A stretch of 64,000 bases of DNA from an uncultured Vampirovibrio sp. GTDB taxonomy: Bacteria > Cyanobacteriota > Vampirovibrionia > Gastranaerophilales > Gastranaerophilaceae. The stretch covers positions 186,001-250,000 of the forward strand of contig CAJTLW010000002.1 in NCBI GenBank assembly GCA_910577515.1, written 5' to 3'. Position numbers and translations under genes: made by a program. Under the pieces are notes generated by a model. That model did not search any database. It was given only the letters and a program-made list of their open reading frames with translations, and was not told the origin of the DNA. Below, in pieces: positions 1-9,159 of this stretch; position 1 is the stretch's first letter, and each line of letters starts with the position of its first letter.

Positions 1-689
1 TTATAAGCTTGCTTTTTTGTCTTTTGCTAACACCGCTTGCGGCTTTTTCAAACAATAATTTTATATATTCAATAAATGTTAGCCCGGATGATACTTTATC
101 AAACGGTGTTAGGCTTGCAGTAAAAAGTGATTATAAAACAAATATCAAAAACAGAATTGATGAAATGGGCAGAGAGTATTTTGATATTAAAGATGCAAGC
201 TTGAAAGAAAATTTTGCTGTTCAATATAATAATGTTAATGGTGTAGAAAGCGTTATAGCGCAGCAAATCGGGAATAAGGTAAGGATTTATGTGACAGGAA
301 ATGACGTAGATAATGTTGAAATTCTGTTTAATAATGTTGAAAGCCAGCCATACCCGGATAAAAGTGCTGGCTATGCCCTTCTGGTTTTCGCCATTATTGT
401 TTGCGCACTTTTTAGAATGTTTAAAAGAAAAGCAAAAATATTTAAAGCAAAAACACTTAAAATCAATATGCCTTCTGTTCAAAATCCGGCTTCAAAAGCT
501 GTATACAATAATTTAATGGATAAAAAGGTTAATTCAAATAAAATTTATGATAATAGAAATTTAACTCTTAATGCACTAAATAAAAGAAACGGAAACATTG
601 CAAGGTCAAATGTTTCAGGCGCTATGAATATAAAAACTATTGAAGAGCGTAAAAAAATGTATGCCGCAAGAGCAAAAGTTGCAATGTAA
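1..689 (+). CDS. AMIN-like domain membrane protein, 5' end outside window
   Basis: The frame is open to the left edge, so the true start and most of a signal peptide are missing. The first residues seen are a hydrophobic run ending in PLAAFS, a likely signal-peptide end. About 90 residues of beta-rich sequence follow, with a pattern like AMIN domains, which bind cell-envelope polymers in pilus and secretion-pore proteins. One membrane segment lies at about residues 119-138 (begins AGYALLVF) and a basic tail follows (FKRKAKIFKAKTLK). The AMIN assignment rests on pattern only. The tail after the membrane segment is Lys/Asn-rich and probably cytoplasmic. Confidence 0.6.
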   Translation, partial: ISLLFCLLLTPLAAFSNNNFIYSINVSPDDTLSNGVRLAVKSDYKTNIKNRIDEMGREYFDIKDASLKENFAVQYNNVNGVESVIAQQIGNKVRIYVTGNDVDNVEILFNNVESQPYPDKSAGYALLVFAIIVCALFRMFKRKAKIFKAKTLKINMPSVQNPASKAVYNNLMDKKVNSNKIYDNRNLTLNALNKRNGNIARSNVSGAMNIKTIEERKKMYAARAKVAM

Positions 690-745
690 ATTCTTAAATT
701 AAAACCCTGTTTCAACTTATAAATACTATTTTCAAAGTATTACAA

Positions 746-774
746 TTGCATGAAGTTTATTTATCATTTATAAT
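746..774 (+). promoter_or_regulatory. sigma70-type promoter for the 799 gene
   Basis: TTGCAT at 746-751, a 17-bp spacer and TATAAT at 769-774. The start codon is at 799 with a GAAGGG Shine-Dalgarno site at about 782-787, so this gene has a normal short leader. Confidence 0.7.
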
Positions 775-798
775 TGTTTTACGAAGGGTTATACAATT

Positions 799-2379
799 AT
801 GGATAATTTCAATGCTCTGTCAAAATCTGCCATATTAACAAAATTGGCACTAGATGGATATTTTATAGATTTATTAACACTAAACTCATTTATAAAAGAT
901 TGGCAAATTGAAGCCATATATGAAAATGAATTTGGTATAGAATTTTTTGATAATAATTCCTATCTAACAATTTTAGATAAACTTAAAGAAAAATATAATA
1001 AAACAAAAAAAGGAATGGAAACTTCATCTTTGGAAACCAAAGAACCTGCCGCAGTATTACCTAAAGAAGAGATGGTTGATGTTGTTAAAAACGAGGCACC
1101 CAAAGAAGAAGCTGCAGCGATTTCTCTTGATAAATTGGCCGAAGAAGCTAAAAAAGAGCCGGTTGCAGAAGAAAAAACTATAATAGAAATACCTTCCGAA
1201 ACACCGGTTAAAAAAACAATTGATGAAGCACTTGAAAAAATAGCTCCTGAGACATCTATTGCTGATTTTGTTCAAAATGAAACGATATCTCTTGTTCAGG
1301 AACCTTTACAAATAGATGATGAGCAGCTTGAAGATGCAATTATGCCAATTGCAATGAAAAACCTAAAACCTGGTCCTGTATCGCCAAATTCAAATATAGT
1401 TGTTGATCATAGCTATGAACCGGTGCATTCTGGTAATCAAAATAAAAGCAGCTTGGATGATTTAATTGTTGAGGAGAATTTCTCCGAAGATGAAATTGAA
1501 AAAGCGAATGATTTAATAAATAAAACAACTCAAAAACCGCTTCCCGAAAGCATAACTGAAACATATTTTGATACAAAAACATACGTTGCACAAACTGTAG
1601 ATAAAAAGGATGCAGAAGCAAAAAAAGACCCTGAGCCTGAAAAAGCTTCTGATGCAAAAGAGGCAAAATCAGATGAGATGGATTTAATGCAGCTTGCCCA
1701 ATCTTTTGCACAAAATTTTACAGGTGGCGATGCAAAAGAAGTTCCCCCTGCTGATTTAGAACAAATTTTTGCAGACGCAGATTCTTACACGGATACATTT
1801 TCTGAATTGCAGGATTATGTTAAAGAAGAGCCTGAAGAATATAAATCTCTTCAGGAAGATTTGCCTTCAGATGTCATAGTTCCTGAAGTTCCAAAAGAAG
1901 CAACTCATTCAGACAGCGCCCTTGTTTCACATAATACTTCAAGCCTGAACGCTGATGATATAAGAAGCATCATAAGGGAAGAAATTACAAGACAAACGGC
2001 AAATATTATTCCTGTGCCTCAAAATAATGAAAATGTAAAAGAAATTTTAAGAGAAATTGTAAAGCAAACGGCAGATGTTGTTCCACAAAATGCCTTTAAA
2101 CTTGATATTTCACAAGGCACGCTTGATATGATTGCAAAGACCATTGCAAAAAAAATTGCCATCAAATTAAATAATTACTATAAATTAAACAGCTCCAAGC
2201 AAAATGCCAAACTTCAAATGTTCAGAACAAGAACAATTGAACTAAAAGAAAGAAACCAGATGCTTGCTGATGAAAACAGAAAGTTAAAAGCCCGCTTGCT
2301 TGAAGCAAATAGTGACCTTGAAATGTATAAGCCTTCTATTTTTGGTTTATTCAAATATACAGGCAGAAAAAGAAGATAA
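799..2379 (+). CDS. acidic, largely disordered protein with C-terminal coiled coil
   Basis: Not recognised. Residues 1-70 look folded (alternating hydrophobic helices, FNALSKSAILTKLALDGYF). Residues 75-400 are Glu/Lys/Pro/Ala-rich and probably disordered. Residues about 395-520 are helical, with two copies of an IIREEI/ILREIV-KQTA pattern followed by a heptad-like coiled coil (LADENRKLKARLLEAN). The end is basic (GRKRR). There is no signal peptide or membrane segment. It ends 18 bp before rseP and may share its transcript. The architecture suggests a scaffold or cell-division/secretion accessory protein, but that is a guess. Confidence 0.75.
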   Translation: MDNFNALSKSAILTKLALDGYFIDLLTLNSFIKDWQIEAIYENEFGIEFFDNNSYLTILDKLKEKYNKTKKGMETSSLETKEPAAVLPKEEMVDVVKNEAPKEEAAAISLDKLAEEAKKEPVAEEKTIIEIPSETPVKKTIDEALEKIAPETSIADFVQNETISLVQEPLQIDDEQLEDAIMPIAMKNLKPGPVSPNSNIVVDHSYEPVHSGNQNKSSLDDLIVEENFSEDEIEKANDLINKTTQKPLPESITETYFDTKTYVAQTVDKKDAEAKKDPEPEKASDAKEAKSDEMDLMQLAQSFAQNFTGGDAKEVPPADLEQIFADADSYTDTFSELQDYVKEEPEEYKSLQEDLPSDVIVPEVPKEATHSDSALVSHNTSSLNADDIRSIIREEITRQTANIIPVPQNNENVKEILREIVKQTADVVPQNAFKLDISQGTLDMIAKTIAKKIAIKLNNYYKLNSSKQNAKLQMFRTRTIELKERNQMLADENRKLKARLLEANSDLEMYKPSIFGLFKYTGRKRR

Positions 2380-2397
2380 TAAGTTAGAGAGAAAAAA

Positions 2398-3816
2398 ATG
2401 AATACAATTATAATGCTTTTTTTGATAAGCTTGCTGATATTAGTGCATGAAATAGGGCATTTTGCTGCAGCAAGGCTTTTTGGTGTACGTGTATCTAAAT
2501 TTGGTTTCGGGCTTCCAATTGGGCCAACCCTTTTTAAAACCAAATGGGGCAACACTGAAATTTTAATCCACGCCTTCCTTTTAGGTGGATATGTTTCATT
2601 TCCTGATGATGAAGAAGTAAAAGATGGTGAAAATCAAAAAGAAGAAAACAAAGAGGAAGAGAAAGAAGAAATCCTTCCCTTAGATTCTCCTGAAAGATTT
2701 AGAAATAAAGCTCCCTGGCAAAAAGCGATAATTGTTTCTGCAGGCGTTTTTATGAATGTTATTTTTGCAATATTTTTAACAATGCTTGCTGCAGCCTGGT
2801 ATCATAAGCTCCCGACCGGAACTTCAGATGTTTACATCAAAGAAATTATAACCGAAAATAATTCTTCAAATATTGTAAATTCAGGGGCTAAAGCCGGTGA
2901 TAAAATTAAAAGTATAAATGGTATTAAAACAACAAATTCTTATAAATTTATCTTTGTTGTTCAAAAAAGCAAATATTTTGATGGCATTGTAGATAATACT
3001 GTTGTTACAAACAAATTAAATGACCTTAAAAAATTAAACCCGAATGTTGATTTTGAAAATGTAATCAAAAAAGATACAAAAATACTTCTGCCTGAAATGA
3101 CGCCTGAAAAACCGCTTAATATTACAGAAAGCGTGGCATCCGGGTATGAAAAATACCAAACAAATGAAGTTAATTTGACAAAAGAAGAAATAGTACTCAG
3201 GGATAAACTTGAGAGCAAAAAAGAATATGTTTTAGAAGAAGACATTGAGCCTGAAAACATTGCAAGGGCATTATCAGATAGTTTTAAACCCATTACAATC
3301 GTTCTTGATAGAAATGGTGAAGAAATCATTCTAAACAATATCTATACCGATAAAACAGGTGTTTTAGGCATAAAACTTGAAACAAAAGAGATTTTTACCG
3401 AAATTAATAATTTTAAAGACGTTATAACCTGCTCCTTATCTTATCTTTGGACAAATACAAAATTAATGGGGTATGGTTTATGGCAATTGGTTACAGGAAA
3501 AATTCCGATGTCTGAAATGCACGGTATTGTTGTAATTACAAAAGTAGGTTCTGATATTATTGAAACATACGGTATGCTAAATGGACTTTTACTTACTGCT
3601 ATAATAAGTATTGATTTAGCAATAATTAACCTTCTTCCTATTCCGGCGCTTGATGGCGGGCATTTGATGTTCCTTGCGCTTGAAAAAATACTTGGAAGAG
3701 AGATTGATGAAAAAATAACGGAAAATATCGGAAGATTTTTCTTTCTGCTTTTAATAATTCTTATGGTTTACGTTATTTTTAATGATATCTTTGCCCTTGT
3801 GACACATAAGTTTTAG
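2398..3816 (+). CDS. rseP: RIP metalloprotease RseP-like (site-2 protease, M50)
   Basis: Intramembrane zinc protease that cleaves membrane-bound anti-sigma factors or leftover signal peptides. HEIGH at residues 17-21 is the zinc/catalytic motif in the first membrane segment, and LPIPALDGGH near residue 415 supplies the third ligand. At 472 residues it is longer than usual for the family. Residues about 75-100 are a Glu/Lys-rich charged insertion. The PDZ region is opened by roughly 100 extra charged residues between GAKAGDKIKSINGI and the final PDZ strands (ITIVLDRNGEEI). A zinc-finger membrane protein at 18923 is a conceivable substrate type but is not linked here. A hairpin terminator follows. 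Confidence 0.92.
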   Translation: MNTIIMLFLISLLILVHEIGHFAAARLFGVRVSKFGFGLPIGPTLFKTKWGNTEILIHAFLLGGYVSFPDDEEVKDGENQKEENKEEEKEEILPLDSPERFRNKAPWQKAIIVSAGVFMNVIFAIFLTMLAAAWYHKLPTGTSDVYIKEIITENNSSNIVNSGAKAGDKIKSINGIKTTNSYKFIFVVQKSKYFDGIVDNTVVTNKLNDLKKLNPNVDFENVIKKDTKILLPEMTPEKPLNITESVASGYEKYQTNEVNLTKEEIVLRDKLESKKEYVLEEDIEPENIARALSDSFKPITIVLDRNGEEIILNNIYTDKTGVLGIKLETKEIFTEINNFKDVITCSLSYLWTNTKLMGYGLWQLVTGKIPMSEMHGIVVITKVGSDIIETYGMLNGLLLTAIISIDLAIINLLPIPALDGGHLMFLALEKILGREIDEKITENIGRFFFLLLIILMVYVIFNDIFALVTHKF

Positions 3817-3840
3817 GTAATAAAACATAATTTTCTTATA

Positions 3841-3885
3841 AAAACGCCTTTTAAGATGCAAAAAATATCTTTTAGGCGTTTTTTA
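3841..3885 (+). terminator. rho-independent terminator after rseP
   Basis: AAAACGCCTTTTAAGAT pairs with ATCTTTTAGGCGTTTT across a short A-rich loop, followed by a T run. Confidence 0.85.
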
Positions 3886-3914
3886 TTTAAACACAGAATT
3901 TTTATCTATAAACT

Positions 3915-5210
3915 ATGAGAATAAACAATATTTCTAATAATTTAAATGCTACTAAGTTTTATGGTATCCAAAAGCCTTACATAGATGACAAAGGACGCTA
4001 TGTTATCCCCATAAGTAAAGTGCCTTCTGATGGCCAGATAGATACAGCCATTGTTACCACACTGGATGAAAAACAGGAAGGGATGCAGGGTTATAACGGA
4101 GAAGCTTTTTATTATGGAAAAGATTTGGTTGTAAAACGCTATAAAGGAGCAAATGCACTTAATGATGACCCTATGCGTGAAATAAAAATATTAGATACTA
4201 TGTATGAAAACAATTTACATTTTAATGATTCACAGCGTGGTCATTATGCTTTTAGAACACCAGAAGGGGAATATTTTCTTGTTTCAACAAAAGTTAAAGG
4301 CGAAAGCCCGCAAGTAAATAAAACACCCTTTACCAGAGAAAATCTCAGCAGTATTGTAGATATTGTTATTCAGATGGATAGAGGCACTATTATCAAAAAT
4401 TCAGCTTTGGAAGAAAGCTTTTCAGACAGATGCCGTTTTATGAATTATGATTTCAATGGCAGGAACATGAAAATTACATCCAAAAGTGCCGGATTATTTG
4501 ATTTTGAGTACTCTGAAATTGAAAATATAGATAATTCAATATATAAATCTTTAATCACTGAAGAAACAAGCCCAAGCTGCCATCAATCTGATACTTCAGG
4601 GCTTGCATCCAGCCTTCGGTCTTTTGAATTTTTTACACTTTATGAATATCTTATGCGTACAGATAATCCTGATGAAATCTTTGAAGAATATCTTGCACTT
4701 AAATCAAAATACCATAGCTCGATGTCAGAATTTTTTAAAGAATTTTCAAAGGAGAGTGCCTTTCCTGAAATTGCGAAATCTATTTCTATAAAAGAAGGTG
4801 CGCATTCCAGGCTTTTATCTCCAGACATATATGGAGTTATGGCTTCTGATATCAAAAAAGCCGAGGCCATAAAAATTCAAATGGCAGTCTTTATCCATGA
4901 TCAGAGCAGCTTTTGTGAAACCGGAGAAGTAAACCCTTCCCAATTGGCAGATTTTACGGAAGATGCCATTATATATTTTCAAGATAATTTAAAAAGAGCA
5001 AAATCGCTGCATGATAATGATAGGCAAATTTATTATACAGATTGTCTTAAGCTTTTTCTAAGCTGGAGGATGGTTAACAGGAATGTAGCATCAAAAATTG
5101 AAAACAATAATCCTAAAATTATAAGAAAATTAACAAGTGACACTTTGCCGACATTATTAGATGTATTGAATTTTAAAGACAAGCCAAGCCGGATGTCAAT
5201 TTCTGTTTAG
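3915..5210 (+). CDS. unknown protein with N-terminal Asn-rich F-x-G motif
   Basis: Not recognised. 431 residues, soluble, no signal peptide. It starts MRINNISNNLNATKFYGIQK, an Asn-rich leader followed by an F-Y-G element seen in several other unknown proteins of this window. Residues 50-130 contain a possible kinase-like or nucleotide-binding fold (EAFYYGKDLVVKRYKG, then MREIKILDTMYENN, FLVSTKVKGESP), reminiscent of the VAVK and E-helix region of kinase-fold proteins. No HRD or DFG motif is obvious, so this is only a hint. No Shine-Dalgarno site precedes the ATG. A weak -10 (TATCTA, 3903-3908) ends 6 nt before it, consistent with a leaderless message. Confidence 0.8.
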   Translation: MRINNISNNLNATKFYGIQKPYIDDKGRYVIPISKVPSDGQIDTAIVTTLDEKQEGMQGYNGEAFYYGKDLVVKRYKGANALNDDPMREIKILDTMYENNLHFNDSQRGHYAFRTPEGEYFLVSTKVKGESPQVNKTPFTRENLSSIVDIVIQMDRGTIIKNSALEESFSDRCRFMNYDFNGRNMKITSKSAGLFDFEYSEIENIDNSIYKSLITEETSPSCHQSDTSGLASSLRSFEFFTLYEYLMRTDNPDEIFEEYLALKSKYHSSMSEFFKEFSKESAFPEIAKSISIKEGAHSRLLSPDIYGVMASDIKKAEAIKIQMAVFIHDQSSFCETGEVNPSQLADFTEDAIIYFQDNLKRAKSLHDNDRQIYYTDCLKLFLSWRMVNRNVASKIENNNPKIIRKLTSDTLPTLLDVLNFKDKPSRMSISV

Positions 5211-5215
5211 TTTTT

Positions 5216-5253
5216 GATAAAAAAACGGGCGCAAAGGTTACAAATTGCGCCCG
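5216..5253 (-). terminator. rho-independent terminator for the pseudopilin gene
   Basis: CGGGCGCAA (5226-5234) pairs perfectly with TTGCGCCCG (5245-5253). Read on the minus strand the stem is followed by a run of T, so it serves the minus-strand gene ending at 5277. Confidence 0.88.
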
Positions 5254-5276
5254 ATTGAAAAGTTGTTCATCTAAAA

Positions 5277-8240
5277 TTAGTCATTATATAATTCAATTAT
5301 TATTTTGCCGTTTGAGCCAATACCTCCTTTATTTGTTCCGCTAACAGGACTTATTGAATTATCTCCAAGATCATATATCCCTGCCCCGCCTCCGCCTGAG
5401 CCTACGCCCTTTGCATTATTTCCTAAATAACTGCTTGTGCCTGATATACCGCCTTCTCCTCCTTCACCGTGGTTAACAAGTGAAGCACCGTTTGCCCCTT
5501 TAGCTATCCCTTTTTCATCAGTATTGGGTTCAGCATTAAATCCTTTTATACCTTTTGTACAGTATGATTTATTGTTTAAATAGCTTCTTGTGCCAAAATG
5601 GCATACTGAAGATATGTTTCCGCCAAGCCCGTTTATTAAAGAATTGTTTGTAACAGAAGGATTTCCGCCTCCAAAGCCGCCACCTGCCCTTATTGCTCCT
5701 ATGGCATCATCGCCAAATATAGTATCTCCGCCTTTTTTGGCTTCCACTATACTATTGTTGATTATTTCTGCTCCTTTTCCGCCTTTTCCTATTCTTATTC
5801 TTATAACCTGCCCTCCCATTACTTTTATTGAATAAGTCATAATGTTTCCCGTTGCTCCACCGCCGCCTGTTCCGCTATTAGCTAGTTTGTATCCCCCTTT
5901 GCCGCTATTTAGGGCAGCATCCCAATGTTTATTCCAAGACAACCTTGCATAACCACCCGAACCTTTTCCACCATTAGCTAAGCCATATCCGCCTCCTCCC
6001 CCGCAGCCAAAACCTTGCGCATCCTTACCAGCAGGGCTTGATGCTGTTCCACCCTTACCCGGGGTGCAGATAAACCAAGGAGTTGTGAGAATACCGCCAT
6101 CCCCGCCTATAGTTTTGGCATCAAAAGTTATATTTCCCTTTGTTTCACCATTTCCTGCGGTTTTACCGTCAGTATTGGAAAAGCCCGATATTTTAATTTC
6201 TCTGTAATCTTTACCGTTTGTAATATATCCGTGGCAGCCATAAAAGTTACCCGAATAGCAACCGTGTATTTGACCTGTGGGTGAACCTCCCCAGGTACCC
6301 CATCCGTTGACAATTTTGTCCGGCGGAGTGGTGCTAAGCAATTTTGTATTTTCCCTGTAAAGCTCACTCCTGTAAGGATTATTTGTATTTCCACCAGTCA
6401 ATATTGAGTGTTCACCCCTTCCTTCCGTCGGCTGTTTGATAGTTCCGTTTTCCTCCATTAAACCTGCACTGCCACCCGCATTTTTTTGTCCTATTATTAA
6501 TTTCAAGCTTTCTTTGGGTATAACATTAATGGGTTGTATTGGCACAATTTGCCCTGCTCCACCTCCCGAGCCGCCCGAGCCGTAATCAATATATTTAATT
6601 TGCATAGCACCGGGGTTTCCGGTAACACCTGCCACTGCCGGCGGCTCTTGTTTTATGGCATTTTCATTTAAAGCGCCGTTTCCGCCATTGCAATAGTTAT
6701 TTCCAAATATTGTGTTGATAATTCCTGCTCCGTTTGAACCCGCATTTGCTCCTGAGGCTCCGCCATAGCCTCCGCCCCCTCCTGCACCATAGCCTAAAGT
6801 TGCAATAGCATTATTTATGCTGGCACCGTTTTTGCCAGAATATCCTGTACTTGAACCTATTAATTGGTTTAAAGCACCGCCGCCTGTTCCGCCATTTCCC
6901 GAAGCAATAAATCCCCCACCCCCGCCACCACCACCGGCTCCGTATCCTCCGCCTGCACCTCCCCCGCCGCCCGCTACGGTGTTGCCGTTAACTTTTGTGC
7001 CGTCATCCAATATATGGTACAAACAGCCTGTATTTGCAGAGCCGCCTCCTCCCCCGCCCCCGCCGCCAACCTGAAATAGAATTTGCCCCGAAGAATCTGC
7101 ACTGTTGTTTGTAAGAGTTGTAGGGCCTCCGCCACCGCCGCCCCCGCCAGCGTTTCCGCAATCATATCTTCTGCTTCCGCCCCCGCCCCCGCCGGCTAGT
7201 ATCCCGCCATTTCCTCCATTTCCGGCATAATAATTGCCAAGTTTGTAGGCTAGCCCGCCATTTCCTCCACGTGCTTTTATTTCCCCGGTTCCGTCACTGC
7301 CGGATGTTGCATTTCCTTCATTTTTACTGCTTAGGCCGCTGGCACCTTTTCCGCCCGATATTCCGCTATATGAAAGACTTGTCCCTCCACCATTGCCGTT
7401 ATTATAAGAACTGGCTCCTCCACCCCCGCCAAAATATCCTCCGCTTAGTCCGGCAGTTCCCATTGCGCCGCCCCCGCCCCCGCCGCCCAATTTGACGTAC
7501 AGATTTGTGCTTGATGGAAGTTGTAATATTTTATTCTTCAAATATCCCCCGCTTCCTCCGCCACCGCCATAGCCAGCATAATTATAAGCGTACACGCCTC
7601 CGCCACCTCCGCCACCGCCACATGCAGTGATTGATACATATTTTCCTCTTGTCGCCTGTGGCACATTCCAGATGTGAACTGCCGAATTTGTTGAGATGAT
7701 ATTATTACTATTTGCTGTCATTCCTCCATTTCCACTTGTAACAAATGTTTGGGTTTTAGTTACCTGCCCTCCGGCTCCACCCCCTGCGCCGCCTGAAATT
7801 AAGGTAGCTTCAAGTTTATTTACCATGGCAGGAACTGTAAATATGTTTGTACTACCTGCTTCTTTAAATTCTGTTAATCCTGCAGTGGGTGCCGTACCTC
7901 CGCCACCACCTGCACCTATAACGGTTACCCTTATTACCCCTGTATAATCATCGGGAACTTTATATGTACCTTCACAATATTCGCTTCCGTCTTCTGCCGT
8001 TTTTATATTATCAGCCGGGCATTCAGTTGAGCCAAATATTATCTCCTTTTTTGTAGTAGTGCTTTTTGGGTCAAAATCTCCCGTTATATGCATATTTTCA
8101 TTCATTCTTCTTGTCATAACAGGGGCAAGCGCTGCCAAAAGCAATGACGCAACTAAAAGCGCCATTAACATTTCAATAAGAGAAAATGCTTTGCTAAATT
8201 TAAATATTACCCGATTGGGTAATTTGAAAAAAATATTCAT
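5277..8240 (-). CDS. giant glycine-rich protein with prepilin-type N-terminus (copy 1)
   Basis: 987 residues. A short basic leader ends in KA|FSLIEM, followed by about 20 hydrophobic residues (LLVASLLLAALAPVMT). This is a class III prepilin/pseudopilin signal with Glu at +5, but Ala rather than the usual Gly before the cleavage site. After about residue 110 the protein is dominated by glycine runs interrupted by Asn/Ser/Thr and aromatic residues. Conserved non-glycine islands occur (WFICTPGKGG, GYARLSW). It probably enters the membrane by the type II/IV pilus route and displays the Gly-rich region outside. A paralogue lies at 39578. AAGGATAG precedes the ATG. High GC in third positions of Gly codons makes the gene stand out from its AT-rich surroundings. 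Confidence 0.85.
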   Translation of the reverse strand: MNIFFKLPNRVIFKFSKAFSLIEMLMALLVASLLLAALAPVMTRRMNENMHITGDFDPKSTTTKKEIIFGSTECPADNIKTAEDGSEYCEGTYKVPDDYTGVIRVTVIGAGGGGGTAPTAGLTEFKEAGSTNIFTVPAMVNKLEATLISGGAGGGAGGQVTKTQTFVTSGNGGMTANSNNIISTNSAVHIWNVPQATRGKYVSITACGGGGGGGGVYAYNYAGYGGGGGSGGYLKNKILQLPSSTNLYVKLGGGGGGGAMGTAGLSGGYFGGGGGASSYNNGNGGGTSLSYSGISGGKGASGLSSKNEGNATSGSDGTGEIKARGGNGGLAYKLGNYYAGNGGNGGILAGGGGGGSRRYDCGNAGGGGGGGGPTTLTNNSADSSGQILFQVGGGGGGGGGSANTGCLYHILDDGTKVNGNTVAGGGGGAGGGYGAGGGGGGGGFIASGNGGTGGGALNQLIGSSTGYSGKNGASINNAIATLGYGAGGGGGYGGASGANAGSNGAGIINTIFGNNYCNGGNGALNENAIKQEPPAVAGVTGNPGAMQIKYIDYGSGGSGGGAGQIVPIQPINVIPKESLKLIIGQKNAGGSAGLMEENGTIKQPTEGRGEHSILTGGNTNNPYRSELYRENTKLLSTTPPDKIVNGWGTWGGSPTGQIHGCYSGNFYGCHGYITNGKDYREIKISGFSNTDGKTAGNGETKGNITFDAKTIGGDGGILTTPWFICTPGKGGTASSPAGKDAQGFGCGGGGGYGLANGGKGSGGYARLSWNKHWDAALNSGKGGYKLANSGTGGGGATGNIMTYSIKVMGGQVIRIRIGKGGKGAEIINNSIVEAKKGGDTIFGDDAIGAIRAGGGFGGGNPSVTNNSLINGLGGNISSVCHFGTRSYLNNKSYCTKGIKGFNAEPNTDEKGIAKGANGASLVNHGEGGEGGISGTSSYLGNNAKGVGSGGGGAGIYDLGDNSISPVSGTNKGGIGSNGKIIIELYND

Positions 8241-8282
8241 AAAGCTATCCTTAACAATGTAATTTCACTTATCCGATAAAAA

Positions 8283-8344
8283 ACAGAGCCAAAAAAGGCA
8301 GCACAAAAACACTTAAAAAAGGATTAAAAACCCTAAAGCTCTGT
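8283..8344 (-). promoter_or_regulatory. possible leader hairpin upstream of pseudopilin copy 1
   Basis: On the minus strand ACAGAGC (8344-8338, complement of GCTCTGT) can pair with GCTCTGT (8289-8283) over a 48-nt loop, and a T run follows about 45 nt before the ATG at 8240. It resembles an attenuator but the loop is long, so it is only a candidate. Confidence 0.3.
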
Positions 8345-8494
8345 AGCAGTGCAGTTTATTGTTGTATTTGTTAAAAAGCGATGCTTAAAATAACTCAACA
8401 AAGTTTGCAATGAATGAGCAGATTAAGTTAAAATTTTTGTATAAAACTGTCGGAATTATCGAATATAGTGACATTGTATATTTATAAGTATCAA

Positions 8495-8809
8495 ATGTCA
8501 AGTATTAAGAAACAAAGTATGAAGAAATTTTACGGTGCAAGAATTAAGCAGATAAGGGAAGCTTTGGGAATGACCCAAAGCGATTTTGCAGAAACCTTTA
8601 ATACTTCAAGGCAATTTTTGAACAATGTTGAGGGGAATAGGGCAACATTTAGCGATATTAAGCTTATTGAGCTTCAAAACAAGCATAATGTAAATCTGAA
8701 TTTTGTATTAAACAACATAGGCCAGATGTTCCTTGATACAAATAAAAATGATATCGTAAGTATCAAACTTAAAAAAGGCCAGCTTTTAAAGATTGAATAT
8801 GAAGAATAA
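8495..8809 (+). CDS. XRE-family helix-turn-helix regulator
   Basis: DNA-binding protein of about 104 residues. The N-terminal half is a clear Cro/CI-type helix-turn-helix (ARIKQIREALGMTQSDFAETFNTSRQFLNNVEGNRAT, with the recognition helix around TSRQFLNNVE). The C-terminal 40 residues are a short Lys-rich tail of unknown use (VSIKLKKGQLLKIEYEE). Start choice is uncertain: ATG at 8495 is preferred, with ATG at 8519 and an upstream start near 8468 as alternatives. No Shine-Dalgarno site is visible. It lies divergent from the pseudopilin gene and could regulate it, but nothing shows this directly. Confidence 0.82.
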   Translation: MSSIKKQSMKKFYGARIKQIREALGMTQSDFAETFNTSRQFLNNVEGNRATFSDIKLIELQNKHNVNLNFVLNNIGQMFLDTNKNDIVSIKLKKGQLLKIEYEE

Positions 8810-8822
8810 AATTAGGGAGAGA

Positions 8823-8851
8823 TTGACTTTAAGGTGCGTTCCTGCTATATT
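8823..8851 (+). promoter_or_regulatory. sigma70-type promoter of rpsU
   Basis: TTGACT (8823-8828), a 17-bp spacer and TATATT (8846-8851), about 58 bp before the rpsU start codon. Confidence 0.8.
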
Positions 8852-8908
8852 ACGATTAAATGTGTAATAAAAACCAATTATTTGGCACCTTAAGGAGGTG
8901 AAAAGTCA

Positions 8909-9082
8909 ATGCCTGAAGTACGAGTACGTGAAAATGAAAATATTGAAAGCGCTCTAAAAAGATTTAAGAAAAAAATTCAAAAAGCCGGAATTTTATCTGA
9001 AATCAAGCGTAGAGAAAGATATGAAAAACCGTCTGTAAAAAGAAAAAGAAAATCAGAAGCAGCAAGAAAAAGACGTGTTTAA
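8909..9082 (+). CDS. rpsU: 30S ribosomal protein S21
   Basis: 57 residues starting MPEVRVRENENIESALKRF, the standard S21 opening, and rich in Lys/Arg to the end (AARKRRV). S21 sits on the small ribosomal subunit and aids mRNA start-site selection. The Shine-Dalgarno site is very strong (AAGGAGGTG at 8892-8900). The gene is monocistronic: its own promoter at 8823-8851 and a terminator at 9093-9122. Confidence 0.96.
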   Translation: MPEVRVRENENIESALKRFKKKIQKAGILSEIKRRERYEKPSVKRKRKSEAARKRRV

Positions 9083-9092
9083 TAAGTATTTG

Positions 9093-9122
9093 AAAGGGGA
9101 TTTTTATTTATCCCCTTTTTTA
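9093..9122 (+). terminator. rho-independent terminator of rpsU
   Basis: AAAGGGGAT and TATCCCCTTT form the stem with an AT loop, followed by a T run. Confidence 0.9.
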
Positions 9123-9159
9123 AAATAAAAGTGTAAAATTAAGGGGCAAGGGAGTAAAA

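Noticed and set aside
6817..7074. Proline-rich open frames on the plus strand opposite the glycine-rich gene
   Set aside because: They are the complement of GGN codon runs (CCN gives Pro) and have no ribosome sites.
8829..8893. Inverted repeat TTAAGGTGC/GCACCTTAA ahead of rpsU, as a leader hairpin hiding the ribosome site
   Set aside because: The first arm lies inside the promoter spacer (TTGACT-17-TATATT), so it would not be transcribed from this promoter. A DNA-level operator remains possible but unsupported.
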